Shown here one piece after another: positions 16,780-25,341 of a DNA stretch of 47,604 bases. The DNA is from a virus. Location: positions 1 through 47,604 of the IMG/VR virus record IMGVR_UViG_3300010391_000061; one strand, written 5' to 3'. The notes beneath the pieces were generated by a model that saw only the letters and a program-made list of their open reading frames with translations, was not told the origin of the DNA and searched no databases. How positions within the stretch are numbered: position 1 is the stretch's first letter; the number at the start of each line of letters is the position of its first letter. Both the position numbers and the translations under genes were made by a program.

Positions 16780-19044
16780 TTACCACTTCAACTCCGGCGC
16801 CACCGCGTACAACTGCTCCCCGATCCACGTATCCGACTTGCCCGCCGCCCGCTGCTTGCGCGCCCACGCCGCGTACTGCGGTGGCAGGCTGGAGAAGTCG
16901 TCCTTGCCGGCACCCGCGGGCTTCGGCTTGCCTCCCCTGCCCGCCAGCGGCTTCGGCTTTCCTCCCTGCTCCGCAGGAGCGTAGTCACCGAGCGGGTTGG
17001 CTCGCGTCGCTCCCGGCACCGGCACTCCCGCCGGTGGAACAACCCAATCAGCGAACCAATCCCGCACCTCCGGGACAGTACTATTCTTGGCGGCGATGAT
17101 GATGTCTGCGTCACTGTGTCCGCTCGCCCGGGCCGCCCGGAACTGATCCGCGATGCCCTTCCCCAGGTCCTTCTCGATCTGGGAGAAGTTCGATCCCCAG
17201 GAGTGACCCGATGTCGAAACGGCCCCGCCTTGCCCCGCCTGCGTCCCGCGCGGCGTCGGCGTCACCTGCTGCTGCACCTTCTCGCGCTGCGCAGTTAGCA
17301 GTTCGTACTCCGCCAGTAGCCTCTCCGCGCTGTTCTTGTCCACCGGGACCTGGCTCATACCCTTGATCGGATCACTCACGACCTTCGGCTGCAGGGCCTT
17401 GAGAATCTCCGTCTGCCGCTGCGTGATCGAGGCGATTTGGTTCGTCTGCGCCGCGCTCGCCCGCTGCGCGATGTTCGCCCACTCCGCCTCGAGCTTCTGA
17501 CCCTGCAAGGCGAGGTTCTGAGCGGTGAGCGCCAGGCGCGTCTGCCCCTGCGCCAGCAACGCCTTGTGATAGGCTCCCATGTCAGTCAGATTCTTCACCC
17601 GCGCGGCATTCAGGTTCGCCTTTCCGCCCACGCTATTGGGGTCCATGTTGTAGGCGATCTCCTGGGCGCGGCGCTGGGACTCCTCGGCCTTATACCGGAA
17701 GAGGAGGTCCTGCGCACTGCTCGCCCGCGAAGCGCCCCGCCCAAGCGCCTCCCCTCTCGCCTCCTTTGCGGCGTCGCGCGCCGCCGCCTGCTTAAAGCCG
17801 GTTGGGTCTACGATCTCCGCGTAGCTCTTGTAGCCGAGCTGCTGCGCTCCCCAGTCGTTGTTCAACCCGGACATGGGCACCCCGAAGAGCTGCTGAGCGT
17901 AACCCTCTATCTCATCGAGGTCCCGCTTCTTCGCCGCCTTGAGCCGGGTGTAGTCACCCCGGAGGCTCTTCGCCTCATCTTCGTCCATTGGCTGGTCCCA
18001 GCGAGTAGGCTCATCCGGGAACCAATACTTCGCCACGGAGAGCGGCAGCGTCTGCTGCCGCGTCGCCTTCGGCTCGAAGCCTGCCGCGATGCGGGCGGCG
18101 CGCCCCTGTTCGTCCCTGGACATGTGGTAGTCTTCCGGGGTGTTGAGGCGCGCGATCAAATCCAGCAACTGGTCTGTCGGGAGCAGCCGCTCCTGGATGA
18201 TCTGCTTCCAGATGCCGACTTTCGCCGGATCGTGATAGATGTCACGGGCCATCGGGGAGGGCGCGAGTGGGGGCGCACCCGCGAGGGTGAGCGGACCCGC
18301 CGGCGCAGGCGTGGGGGACGGCGCCGGCGCGACCCCGCCTTGCCCCACCCTCATCCCGCGCGGGGAGGGCAATACCTGGTCCCCCGGGGAGGGCGTCGAC
18401 TGCGCGAGCGCGCTCGATTCCGCTATCCCCGGAGAGCGGTGGAGGCTGGTGCTCGTCGGGGTAGGGGCTTGTGCGAGCGGGCCGAAGAGTCCCGCGCCTG
18501 CTCCTTCCGCCGACACTCTTGGCGCACCCGCCACGAAGAGGGCGGCGAGCGCAGGGCCTGACTGCAGCGGAGGTACACCTGGCAGCGAGGGCAGAGGCGG
18601 CAGCGTCGGCCGCGGCTGAATGCTCGCGGCCATCTCCGGGCTGAGTTCCACCGCAGGCGGTGCCGGCAGCGAAGGCGTCGGCGGCAGACCCAGGCTGAGA
18701 GGTCCAGGCGGCATTTTGCCCGTCAGCAGGTACAGCAGCGACGGCGGAAGCTGCTCGCTCCAGGAAAAGGGCATCTCGGCCTTCGGCGCGGGCGCGAGGT
18801 TGACCGGGTAAGGTCCGGCCAAGATGGGCTGATCCGGCGTGGGGCTTGCTGGGGCCGGCACGGGACCGCCGCCCGCCCCCGTTCCCTCCGGGGCCTCCGG
18901 CGTGTCCGGCCCGTACAACTGCCCGTAGAGATCTGCCAGCCGCTTCTGCTTCTTGTAGTTCTTCCAGAGGAGGTAGAGGTTCAGCAGGCCCCCCCCGATC
19001 TCTCCCGCGTTGTTGCGTGGCGAAGTGTAGTATGGCGCGCTCAT
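16780..19044 (-). CDS. Internal virion-type protein, 754 aa
   Basis: 754 aa, starting at the ATG that overlaps the upstream stop as ATGA. The N-terminus has a short GGGLLNLYLLW segment. A Pro/Gly/Ala-rich low-complexity stretch spans about residues 55-260, and a long helical region follows at about 430-600 (many Ala, Gln and Leu, coiled-coil-like). There are no enzymatic motifs. Size, composition and placement between hub and giant polyvalent protein suggest an internal or ejection protein. Confidence 0.6.
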   Translation of the reverse strand: MSAPYYTSPRNNAGEIGGGLLNLYLLWKNYKKQKRLADLYGQLYGPDTPEAPEGTGAGGGPVPAPASPTPDQPILAGPYPVNLAPAPKAEMPFSWSEQLPPSLLYLLTGKMPPGPLSLGLPPTPSLPAPPAVELSPEMAASIQPRPTLPPLPSLPGVPPLQSGPALAALFVAGAPRVSAEGAGAGLFGPLAQAPTPTSTSLHRSPGIAESSALAQSTPSPGDQVLPSPRGMRVGQGGVAPAPSPTPAPAGPLTLAGAPPLAPSPMARDIYHDPAKVGIWKQIIQERLLPTDQLLDLIARLNTPEDYHMSRDEQGRAARIAAGFEPKATRQQTLPLSVAKYWFPDEPTRWDQPMDEDEAKSLRGDYTRLKAAKKRDLDEIEGYAQQLFGVPMSGLNNDWGAQQLGYKSYAEIVDPTGFKQAAARDAAKEARGEALGRGASRASSAQDLLFRYKAEESQRRAQEIAYNMDPNSVGGKANLNAARVKNLTDMGAYHKALLAQGQTRLALTAQNLALQGQKLEAEWANIAQRASAAQTNQIASITQRQTEILKALQPKVVSDPIKGMSQVPVDKNSAERLLAEYELLTAQREKVQQQVTPTPRGTQAGQGGAVSTSGHSWGSNFSQIEKDLGKGIADQFRAARASGHSDADIIIAAKNSTVPEVRDWFADWVVPPAGVPVPGATRANPLGDYAPAEQGGKPKPLAGRGGKPKPAGAGKDDFSSLPPQYAAWARKQRAAGKSDTWIGEQLYAVAPELKW

Positions 19045-19703
19045 ACTGGTGCTCCCAACATTGCCGTTGCCGCTGCAGGCGCCGCCGCTTTCGCCAGGCC
19101 CATCAGCTGATCCCACACGGATGGCTGGTAAGTGGACTGCTGGTACTGCGGCTTCGCGATTCCGATCATGTTCATGTAGAGGCTCAGGAGTCGCGCCAGG
19201 GAGTTCCCCTGCTCCGACGCGGCCTGCAGCGGCAAGAGCGCCGTCTGCGATTGCAGCGCCAGCTTCCGATTGTACTGGTCGAGCTGCGTCCCCCCAATCC
19301 GGCTGGCGAGGTCGGTATCGTACTGGCGCGCCACGTTCCCCAGGGATTCGAGCATCGGGGACGAGGAGTTCTGTCCCAGGCCTCCGTAGTGCATCACGTC
19401 CCCCGCCAGCGATCGCTGCTTATCCGCCTCACCCTGAGTGCGCCAGGAGGAGAAGAGCTTATCCATGCCCGGAGCGTCCGAGGTAAGGAAGTTCGGGTCT
19501 AGGTAGCCGGATTGGATGTCCTCCGCGCGTTTCGCGAACGGCCCCGATCCGTAGGCGGCGAGCGTGCCCCCCCCAGGGAGGGACTCAGGATTCGCCGCAT
19601 ACTGCCCGAAGAGCTTGAGCAGGTTCGCGCCGGAGGTATCCCACCCCGTGATCCCCCCGACCGCCTGCGGTTTATTCTCTTCCCGCCCGAAAAAGCTACC
19701 CAT
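19041..19703 (-). CDS. Internal virion-type protein, 220 aa
   Basis: A 220-aa protein beginning MGSFFGREE, then Gly/Ser-rich, with a long Gln/Ala/Leu helix (about residues 130-175) and a C-terminal Ala-rich end (AKAAAPAAATAM). It has a strong AGGGAGG site and overlaps the next gene by ATGA. Small internal or tail-associated structural proteins of short-tailed phages often look like this. I cannot assign a family. Confidence 0.55.
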   Translation of the reverse strand: MGSFFGREENKPQAVGGITGWDTSGANLLKLFGQYAANPESLPGGGTLAAYGSGPFAKRAEDIQSGYLDPNFLTSDAPGMDKLFSSWRTQGEADKQRSLAGDVMHYGGLGQNSSSPMLESLGNVARQYDTDLASRIGGTQLDQYNRKLALQSQTALLPLQAASEQGNSLARLLSLYMNMIGIAKPQYQQSTYQPSVWDQLMGLAKAAAPAAATAMLGAPV

Positions 19704-19707
19704 GTCG

Positions 19708-20154
19708 CTATCCTCCCTGGCCACCGACGTTGATCGGCTTGCCGTACAGCACCGCCACCGGCTGATAGCCCGCCCACCGTAGACCGCGCTGCATCGCGAC
19801 GTGCGCCATTGCCACGTCCGCCACCGCATACGCGAAGCCCTGGCGTGCCCCCTCCGCCTCCAGCGCGCGGCCGAGCTTGCGCCCCGCCCAGGTGTGCGTC
19901 GAGAAGAGCTGCTCGATTACCCAGGCCGGACGGCCGCCCCCAAAGGCGGGAAAAGCCACGCCGTACCCGACCAACTCGCCCACGCGCCAGGCCGTCAAGC
20001 AGCACGCCTCCGGCCGCTCCGCGGCGCGCAGATACTCCTCGGCGCTCATCGCCAGGTCCGAATGTGACGCCATCGCCGCCGCGAACCCCGCGACCAGATC
20101 CGCGAGCGCCTCTCGGTCATTCGGATGATAGGGGAGGAGGTGGATTCCGCTCAC
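19708..20154 (-). CDS. GNAT-fold acetyltransferase-like protein in the structural module
   Basis: 148 aa from a GTG in a GTGA overlap with the hub gene. The order of elements (a polar N-terminal strand with HPNDREALADL, then GYGVAFP, then an IEQLFSTHTWAGRKLGRALE strand-helix and a C-terminal GLRWAGYQPVAVLYGKPI) fits a GNAT domain. The acetyl-CoA-binding R/Q-x-x-G-x-A/G loop would be WAGRKLGRAL at about residues 90-99. Related proteins are often found in phage virion modules. Substrate is unknown. Ends with TAG. Confidence 0.65.
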   Translation of the reverse strand: MSGIHLLPYHPNDREALADLVAGFAAAMASHSDLAMSAEEYLRAAERPEACCLTAWRVGELVGYGVAFPAFGGGRPAWVIEQLFSTHTWAGRKLGRALEAEGARQGFAYAVADVAMAHVAMQRGLRWAGYQPVAVLYGKPINVGGQGG

Positions 20155-21956
20155 TTGTTTCGCACCCGCACCTGCGCCAACACGATCACCAGCCCCATCT
20201 GCCCATTCGCCTCCGAGTTGCGCACCTCGATCTGCCAGGCCTTCCCCGCCGAGGCGAAGCCCTGCCGCACCTCCCCGCCCGCCGAGACCGGCACGGGGTA
20301 GCTCTCCTTGAGTTCCAGCCCCACCGGGTTTTCCGCCCCGTAGGCGCTCACCTGAAAGGATGACCCCGGAAGTGCAACACAGGGAAGCTGCACCTCCTGG
20401 AGATCGGTGGCCCGCACCTTCCCCTCCCTGCTCGCCCCCGGCAGGAAGATCGGCGTGCGCCGGTAGGCGTCTATCACCGCCCCGTTGCGGTTCGCGTTCA
20501 ATGCTAGGTAGTAAACGTTTCCCACCTCGTCGCCCACGAGGGTCACCGGCTGCGGGATGGACCCGGGCATATCCCATAGCCGGGTCTGCTCCTCCCAGGT
20601 GCCCTCCATGTCGGCCCACGTCACATCGGCGGCCGATAGGTCGTAGTCGGCGAAGGCGGAGAACCCCACATCAGCCGGCCACCACTCGCCACTCTGGTAG
20701 TCGTAGGCGACGCTGTGCGTATTGACGCCGGCACTGCCGCGGGTGGGGAAGCTCCAGATGGCGAGGTGCCACTCCGGGACGACCGTCCCCACGATCTTCT
20801 CCACGTATGCCAAGTCGAGCCGGTCCCACACCCACTTGCGGATTTCCTCGCCGATGGGCCGCACGCGCACGCCGTCAAAGGCGTAGAAGCGCGTCGCCCC
20901 CATCCACATCCAGAGCGCCTGCGCCCCTTCCTGGAGAACCTTCCCCTGCGCCCCCAGCCTCAGCAGCGAACCCGCGGCGCTGATCCCCTCCGGGGACGGC
21001 ACGCGCTCCCACATGATCCCCTGGGCGATGTCCGTCCACTGCCCGACCCACGGCCCCTTCTCGAAGAAGAGGTAGAGGTACTGCGCCCCACCATCCACCC
21101 CCATGATGTTGCCGTCGCCCAAGTGGAACTCGTAGACCGCGGCCACCCCCGTTCCCGGCGACCAGGTGCCGTAGTCGTTCGCGTCCGAGTGCCACAGCAT
21201 CTGCCGATCGTCGGAGAGGTTGGCCGCCACCAGCAGGTTCCGGCTGTGGTACGTGGTCAGGAACCGCGCCCGCGGCGGGTTGTCGGCCCCGTTGGTCTTT
21301 GCCAGGGCCACGAACGGCCCCGTGCCGCCGTCCCAGGAGAGAATCGGGTCTGTCCCGTTGGTGACGAGGAGCACATTCTTTCCCACCACGCCGCGGAGCA
21401 GGTCCGCGGCGCCCGCGGTGAGTGGGCGGTAGATGCCATAGGCGCCCCACGGGATATACGTCCACTCCCCCTTGTACGGCTCCACCAGCGTCAGGGAGGT
21501 GTTGCTTTCCACACTCTCGATTTCCGTCCACGCGGTGTCGGCGTGGCTGTTGAACTTGAACAGGTCCCCGGCCTGTACATTGGCCAGCCAGTACGTGCCG
21601 CTGCCCTGCACCGTTCGGCCCGTCTGGTCGTTCGCGATCCGCGCCGTCCCCGTCGCATAGTAACCCAGCGAGATGTTGCGCCAGCTATGCGATCCCGACA
21701 CGTACACGTACAGGCCTCGGCCATCGCTCGCCACCAGGAAGCGGTTTCCATCCAGCTTCACGAAGTCCGCCAGGAACCGCACCGGCCCCGGGAGCGCAGG
21801 GAGCTGCGCGTCGTAAGGCACATACCCCGGCCACTTGAGCAGCGCCCCGTCACGGACGTAGACGTTCAGGCAGTCCGGGGAACGATGTCCCGGATACCTG
21901 GGGTGAAAGCTCGGCTGCGAGCCGTCATAGCCGCCGGTGCAGAGGAACTCAGGCAT
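20151..21956 (-). CDS. Tail hub / stabilisation protein, P22 gp10-like (putative)
   Basis: 601 aa with an ATG in a TGATG junction. The N-terminus has the R-x-P-D-C-L-N-V-Y-V segment seen near the start of podoviral stabilisation/hub proteins. The body is a string of beta-rich blades with Trp and Asp-Gly turns (propeller-like), and the end is a beta-strand segment, VIVLAQVRVRNK. In P22, gp10 closes the portal channel and links gp4 to the needle. The assignment rests on layout, length and position after the adaptor. Confidence 0.6.
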   Translation of the reverse strand: MPEFLCTGGYDGSQPSFHPRYPGHRSPDCLNVYVRDGALLKWPGYVPYDAQLPALPGPVRFLADFVKLDGNRFLVASDGRGLYVYVSGSHSWRNISLGYYATGTARIANDQTGRTVQGSGTYWLANVQAGDLFKFNSHADTAWTEIESVESNTSLTLVEPYKGEWTYIPWGAYGIYRPLTAGAADLLRGVVGKNVLLVTNGTDPILSWDGGTGPFVALAKTNGADNPPRARFLTTYHSRNLLVAANLSDDRQMLWHSDANDYGTWSPGTGVAAVYEFHLGDGNIMGVDGGAQYLYLFFEKGPWVGQWTDIAQGIMWERVPSPEGISAAGSLLRLGAQGKVLQEGAQALWMWMGATRFYAFDGVRVRPIGEEIRKWVWDRLDLAYVEKIVGTVVPEWHLAIWSFPTRGSAGVNTHSVAYDYQSGEWWPADVGFSAFADYDLSAADVTWADMEGTWEEQTRLWDMPGSIPQPVTLVGDEVGNVYYLALNANRNGAVIDAYRRTPIFLPGASREGKVRATDLQEVQLPCVALPGSSFQVSAYGAENPVGLELKESYPVPVSAGGEVRQGFASAGKAWQIEVRNSEANGQMGLVIVLAQVRVRNK

Positions 21957-22525
21957 CACTGCTCCGTTACGATGAGGCTTTGCACGATCGCCGTCTTGAT
22001 GCTCTCCGTCCCCCCCGACGTCCGCCACAGGACTCTGACCACATGCTCTCCCGCGCTCAGCGCCGCCGTCTGGTACAGCACCGTGACCGTCTCGGCCGCT
22101 CCCACCACATCCTGGTGGTAGAGCATCGCCAGCCCGTTCGCCTCACTCGTCACGTTGGCGCCGTCCACCTCGAGGCTGTAGTAGACGAACTTGTACGCGC
22201 TGCTGTTGCTCGCGGTCACCACCGCCTCGATCCGCAGCCCGCCTCCCGTGGTAGTGAGGGTTTTTTTGAGCTGATCCGCCACAGCGGAGATCGCCACGAA
22301 GGTGCTGCTCGTCGTCGTCGGCGCGCCCGACGCCCAGGCGTAGTAGCAGGTACTCACCGCCGGCTTCGTGTCCAACACGGTCCACACAGACGGCGTGGCG
22401 CTCGATCCGTAGTAGATCGCCTCCGTGTCGGTAGCGAGGTAGATCCGCCCCTCCACCGCCGTCACACCCGAGACCGCGCCGCCGTCCCAATATTCACCCG
22501 CCCCTTCGGAAACAGTTGCAGCCAT
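21956..22525 (-). CDS. Fibre-like protein, C-terminal part (frameshifted from the preceding gene)
   Basis: This frame carries VEGRIYLATDTEAIYYGSS, a second copy of the pattern that ends the upstream frame (GLGRLFYATDAYTLYYGG). It is followed by a beta-rich domain ending VQSLIVTEQ. The two look like repeats of one protein, so the real product is probably about 310 aa, joined by a -1 shift (or a missing base) at the G run 22501-22504. An ATG at 22525 could start a separate 189-aa protein but has no good ribosome site. The TGATG overlap to the hub gene follows. Confidence 0.6.
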   Translation of the reverse strand: MAATVSEGAGEYWDGGAVSGVTAVEGRIYLATDTEAIYYGSSATPSVWTVLDTKPAVSTCYYAWASGAPTTTSSTFVAISAVADQLKKTLTTTGGGLRIEAVVTASNSSAYKFVYYSLEVDGANVTSEANGLAMLYHQDVVGAAETVTVLYQTAALSAGEHVVRVLWRTSGGTESIKTAIVQSLIVTEQ

Positions 22526-22887
22526 GTGCTGTTGGGGCCGCCGTAGTACAGCGTGTACGCATCCGTCGCATAGAACAGGCGGCCCAGCCCCGTGGTGCTC
22601 GAGGTGAACGCGTGCGTGATTGGGGTGAGCTTCTGCGACTCTGTCCCGATCCAGATCCGCGCGCCGCCCTCCTTGTGCATCCCGCTCTGCGAGCCGGCAT
22701 TGAATATATGCTCGGCATCCAAGCCCACCCGCAGCGTGGCCTTGTCCGCCCGCATCAAGGTGGGGAACTCGCTGGGAAGATCGGTCCCGGCCGGCTTGTT
22801 CTCGTTCCATGTCGCCCACGCGGGCAGCCCCGCCACCGCCAGCGCCACCAACATCGCCACGATCCCGCACATCCTGCCTCTGTTCAC
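22462..22887 (-). CDS. Fibre-like secreted-type protein, N-terminal part
   Basis: GTG start in a GTGA overlap, six bases after GGAGG. The first about 26 residues are a Sec signal peptide (MCGIVAMLVALAVAGL then PAWAT). Next comes a segment typical of phage fibre or head-decoration proteins, then the GRLFYATDAYTLYYGG repeat. After residue 127 this frame runs only 14 more codons (Arg-rich, out of character) and stops. The homologous continuation is in the next frame, so the natural end is likely not at 22462. Confidence 0.6.
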   Translation of the reverse strand: MNRGRMCGIVAMLVALAVAGLPAWATWNENKPAGTDLPSEFPTLMRADKATLRVGLDAEHIFNAGSQSGMHKEGGARIWIGTESQKLTPITHAFTSSTTGLGRLFYATDAYTLYYGGPNSTWLQLFPKGRVNIGTAARSRV

Positions 22888-23678
22888 ATGTAGCCTCCTC
22901 TCAGCGTCGGACCGCGCCCCCTGGCGCGCCGCGCCTTCTCCATCGCCTCCACCTGTAGTTGCTCCCCCACATCCCGCTGTGCAAGGGCGAAGTAGCCCTG
23001 CGCCTCCTGCCCCTCCCCCCGCGACACCAGCGCCATCCCCACCGCTTCATTGATTATCGCCCGCGGAAGGTTCGCGGTGAACCAGTTGGTGTCGTCCGGC
23101 AGCACGAGGGGTGCCAGGTAGCCGTTGAAGTACAAGGTGAAGTCATACGTCTGGTCCGGTGCTGGACCCAGCAGGATGTAAGGACCATCTACGCACCAGC
23201 ACTGCGGCGCGCCGGTGGCCGCATCGTCCGGCCAGGTCCCACGGATCAAGTCCGGGGTGACCCGCGCCTCGCCCACCCGCGGCGACTCGTAGACGCTCCC
23301 GAGCGACACCGGAACCGGTGTCGTCTGAGGGCTGAGGGCGAGCGCAGACCCGCCACCCAACAGCGCCGTGGTCGGGATCAGAGTGAGCCTCCCCTGGGAG
23401 TCCCGCCGGTAGAGCTTCCCCTTCTCCTTGTAGTTGGCGGGGAGCGCGAGGTACGGGTTGCCCACCACAGCCGAGAGGGTAGAATCCACCTGCCCCTCCA
23501 GACACCGCCACTCGAACCGCCGCTGGAATGACCGCAGGGCGTCGTTGAGCATCCCCGCGACCATGCTGTCGGAGGTGGCCGGGTCATCCGCCAGCGGCCG
23601 CCGCACGATGGCTTTCACCTGTGCCTGCAAGTCCGCATAGGTCGGGCCAGAATAGGTGATCGTGGGCGGTGTGCTCAC
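22884..23678 (-). CDS. Head-tail adaptor protein
   Basis: 264 aa from a GTG in a GTGA overlap. The N-terminal half is helical: DLQAQVKAIVRRP, then MLNDALRSFQRRFEWRCLE. The middle is beta-rich (YLALPANYKEKGKLYRRD). Its C-terminal half has LVLPDDTNWFTANLPRAI and a helix (QGYFALAQRDVGEQL). That segment is typical of phage adaptor or neck proteins that attach below the portal. The location between capsid and hub fits. Confidence 0.65.
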   Translation of the reverse strand: MSTPPTITYSGPTYADLQAQVKAIVRRPLADDPATSDSMVAGMLNDALRSFQRRFEWRCLEGQVDSTLSAVVGNPYLALPANYKEKGKLYRRDSQGRLTLIPTTALLGGGSALALSPQTTPVPVSLGSVYESPRVGEARVTPDLIRGTWPDDAATGAPQCWCVDGPYILLGPAPDQTYDFTLYFNGYLAPLVLPDDTNWFTANLPRAIINEAVGMALVSRGEGQEAQGYFALAQRDVGEQLQVEAMEKARRARGRGPTLRGGYM

Positions 23679-23866
23679 GTTGCCTTCCTGTGCCGCCGAC
23701 GCTGGGCGGGAGTCACCGCCTTGGGCTGGTCGCCGTGCTCGATGGCATTCAGCAGCCGGATCTGCGCGGCGGCTTTCTCGCGGGTGGTATCCCGCGAGCG
23801 CCACTCCCGCTTCTCGGCGTTGTAGGCGCCCCAGCCCTTGGCTGTCTTTCTCAGTTCATACGGCAT
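23675..23866 (-). CDS. Small conserved-looking phage protein, 63 aa
   Basis: A basic protein with MPYELRKTAKGWGAYNAEK, then TTREKAAAQIRLLNAIEHG and a C-terminal RRRHRK cluster. Short proteins of this layout occur in viruses and phages beside capsid genes. The role is unknown; nucleic-acid binding is possible from charge. It sits between the capsid and adaptor genes and overlaps the adaptor by GTGA. Confidence 0.55.
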   Translation of the reverse strand: MPYELRKTAKGWGAYNAEKREWRSRDTTREKAAAQIRLLNAIEHGDQPKAVTPAQRRRHRKAT

Positions 23867-23889
23867 CTGTCATCACCCTCGCGATGGGA

Positions 23890-23958
23890 CGGGAGGAGAG
23901 GGACGGAGATCCCGGTGGTGCCGCCAAACGCACCGGGCGGAGGCTCCCTCCCCTCCCG
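23890..23958 (-). terminator. Hairpin after capsid gene
   Basis: Twelve bases after the capsid stop codon, CGGGAGGGGAGGGA pairs with a 14-base arm (23890-23903) with one G-U. A second perfect 7-bp stem (CCCGGTG with CACCGGG, 23911-23937) is nested inside. There is no T run, so it is either a weak or rho-assisted terminator or an mRNA-stabilising structure that sets capsid output above that of downstream genes. Confidence 0.55.
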
Positions 23959-23969
23959 AAAACGGTTAT

Positions 23970-25172
23970 CTACTTGGTGGAATCGAAATCCCCCATCCCC
24001 GCGAAGATCGCATGGGCCTGCTCATTGCCCCAGCAGATGGTCCGCTCGGAGCGCCACTGTCCCTTTTCATGCTCGGCCGTATTCGCGAGAGGGATGGCCT
24101 CCTTCTTCACGTCCTCCCAGTAGCTCTCGAACGTGTAGGCCGTGTCCACGACGAACGTGTCCAGGCAGCCCATCATCGAAAGCAGCGGGTGAACCATGAA
24201 GTGGATGGTCGGCCCGCCGGTGACCAGCGTCGCCAGCCGAAAGCCGAAGTCGGCCTGACCCGGGACGAGTTGGAACTGCCCAAGCGCCTTGGCATACTCC
24301 TGCCAGAGGGCAAAGCTCTGCTGGCTGCAGAACGCCACCTTTTCCGGCGAGCCGTGCCAGAGCTGGTTCATCGCGGCCTCGACCATCTTGGGGCCGAACT
24401 TACCCGTGGAGGCGTCGAACACGTTGGTCGTCACGAAGTAGCGGGCGCCACCCTGCAACCGCACCATCGTGTTCGTCTCCGTGTCCAGCACCTCGGCGCG
24501 GGTGCCGAGGAACGCATCATTCTCCTGCTTGCACATATGCCGCCAGAGGGATCGGCTGGCCACCCGCTCCATCTCCGGTTCCCCAAACCGGGTCACGGTG
24601 CGCTTCATTTGCCCCGTGACCTGGAAGGAATCACGGTAGATCTGAATGTGGTTGTACTCCTTCGCCGGCTCATCGTAGACCGGAGTGGGGGAAAGGCCGC
24701 CCTCCGCCTCCGCGTCGCCGGCGATCACCAGGTAGTCGTTGTTGGTGAGAGCGCTGGGCGTGGTCGAAGCATAGCCCCGGCTCACCACCAGGGTGTTATC
24801 GTCCGTCGGGTTGGTGGTGACCACCATCAGCTCGGAGGTGCCGAGCCCGGCCATCGTCGCCCCGACGTAGCGCAACGCCGACCCCTTGCGGAACCACCGC
24901 GCCATGCCGTTGCCGGCGCCGTCGTCCACCTTGATGCTGGTGTCGGCGTCGGTATAGTTCGCGGCGTCATTGATGCGCACCACCATCGGCGGAATGTCGG
25001 TCTGGAAGAACGACTTTGTGGGGTCGGTGGCCTTGCTTCGGTTCATGGAGGTCTTCATCATCGCCATGAACGGGGACTTGTTGCGCCAGAACTCCAACAC
25101 GAAGGCCATGTAGTCGCCCGGGCGCGCCTCTGCCAATACTGAGTTGGTGTCCCTGAGTCCGATGAGGGGCAT
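23970..25172 (-). CDS. Major capsid protein, SU10-like (DUF5309)
   Basis: 400 aa from an ATG behind AAAGGAG. The N-terminus is RPGDYMAFVLEFWRNKSP. The middle shows the family pattern LVVSRGYASTTPSALTNNDY, then EYNHIQIYRDSFQVTGQMKRTV, then EVLDTETNTMVRLQGG. The segment VFDASTGKFGPKMVEAAMNQLW at about 250 matches the E-loop/P-domain layout of HK97-fold capsid proteins of the SU10 type. The position after a scaffold-like gene supports it. Strong ribosome site and hairpins before and after suggest high expression. Ends with TAG. Confidence 0.8.
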   Translation of the reverse strand: MPLIGLRDTNSVLAEARPGDYMAFVLEFWRNKSPFMAMMKTSMNRSKATDPTKSFFQTDIPPMVVRINDAANYTDADTSIKVDDGAGNGMARWFRKGSALRYVGATMAGLGTSELMVVTTNPTDDNTLVVSRGYASTTPSALTNNDYLVIAGDAEAEGGLSPTPVYDEPAKEYNHIQIYRDSFQVTGQMKRTVTRFGEPEMERVASRSLWRHMCKQENDAFLGTRAEVLDTETNTMVRLQGGARYFVTTNVFDASTGKFGPKMVEAAMNQLWHGSPEKVAFCSQQSFALWQEYAKALGQFQLVPGQADFGFRLATLVTGGPTIHFMVHPLLSMMGCLDTFVVDTAYTFESYWEDVKKEAIPLANTAEHEKGQWRSERTICWGNEQAHAIFAGMGDFDSTK

Positions 25173-25281
25173 GTGCCTCTCCTTTGTGGGTGGGAGCGCT
25201 ATGCGCGCGCCCGATTTCCAAAGGAGCCGACCACCGGCGACTCCCCCACCTCGAGGAGACACCGTCTCCCCTTACTTCTCA

Positions 25282-25329
25282 GTCGGCCCTGGCAGGGTGG
25301 GCTGCCCCGGTTGCAACCGGTGGGCCGAC
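25282..25329 (-). terminator. Hairpin between scaffold and capsid genes
   Basis: Thirteen bases after the scaffold-like stop, GTCGGCCC (25282-25289) pairs with GGGCCGAC (25322-25329). A perfect 14-base palindrome (25307-25320) lies inside. No T run follows. It could attenuate transcription or protect mRNA ends so that capsid message outlasts scaffold message. Confidence 0.45.
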
Positions 25330-25341
25330 CGATTTCCCGTG

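Noticed and set aside
22480-22520. Canonical programmed -1 slippery heptamer
   Set aside because: The zero-frame codons (CCG AAG GGG CGG) do not fit X XXY YYZ. A simple indel or a P-site slip is at least as likely.
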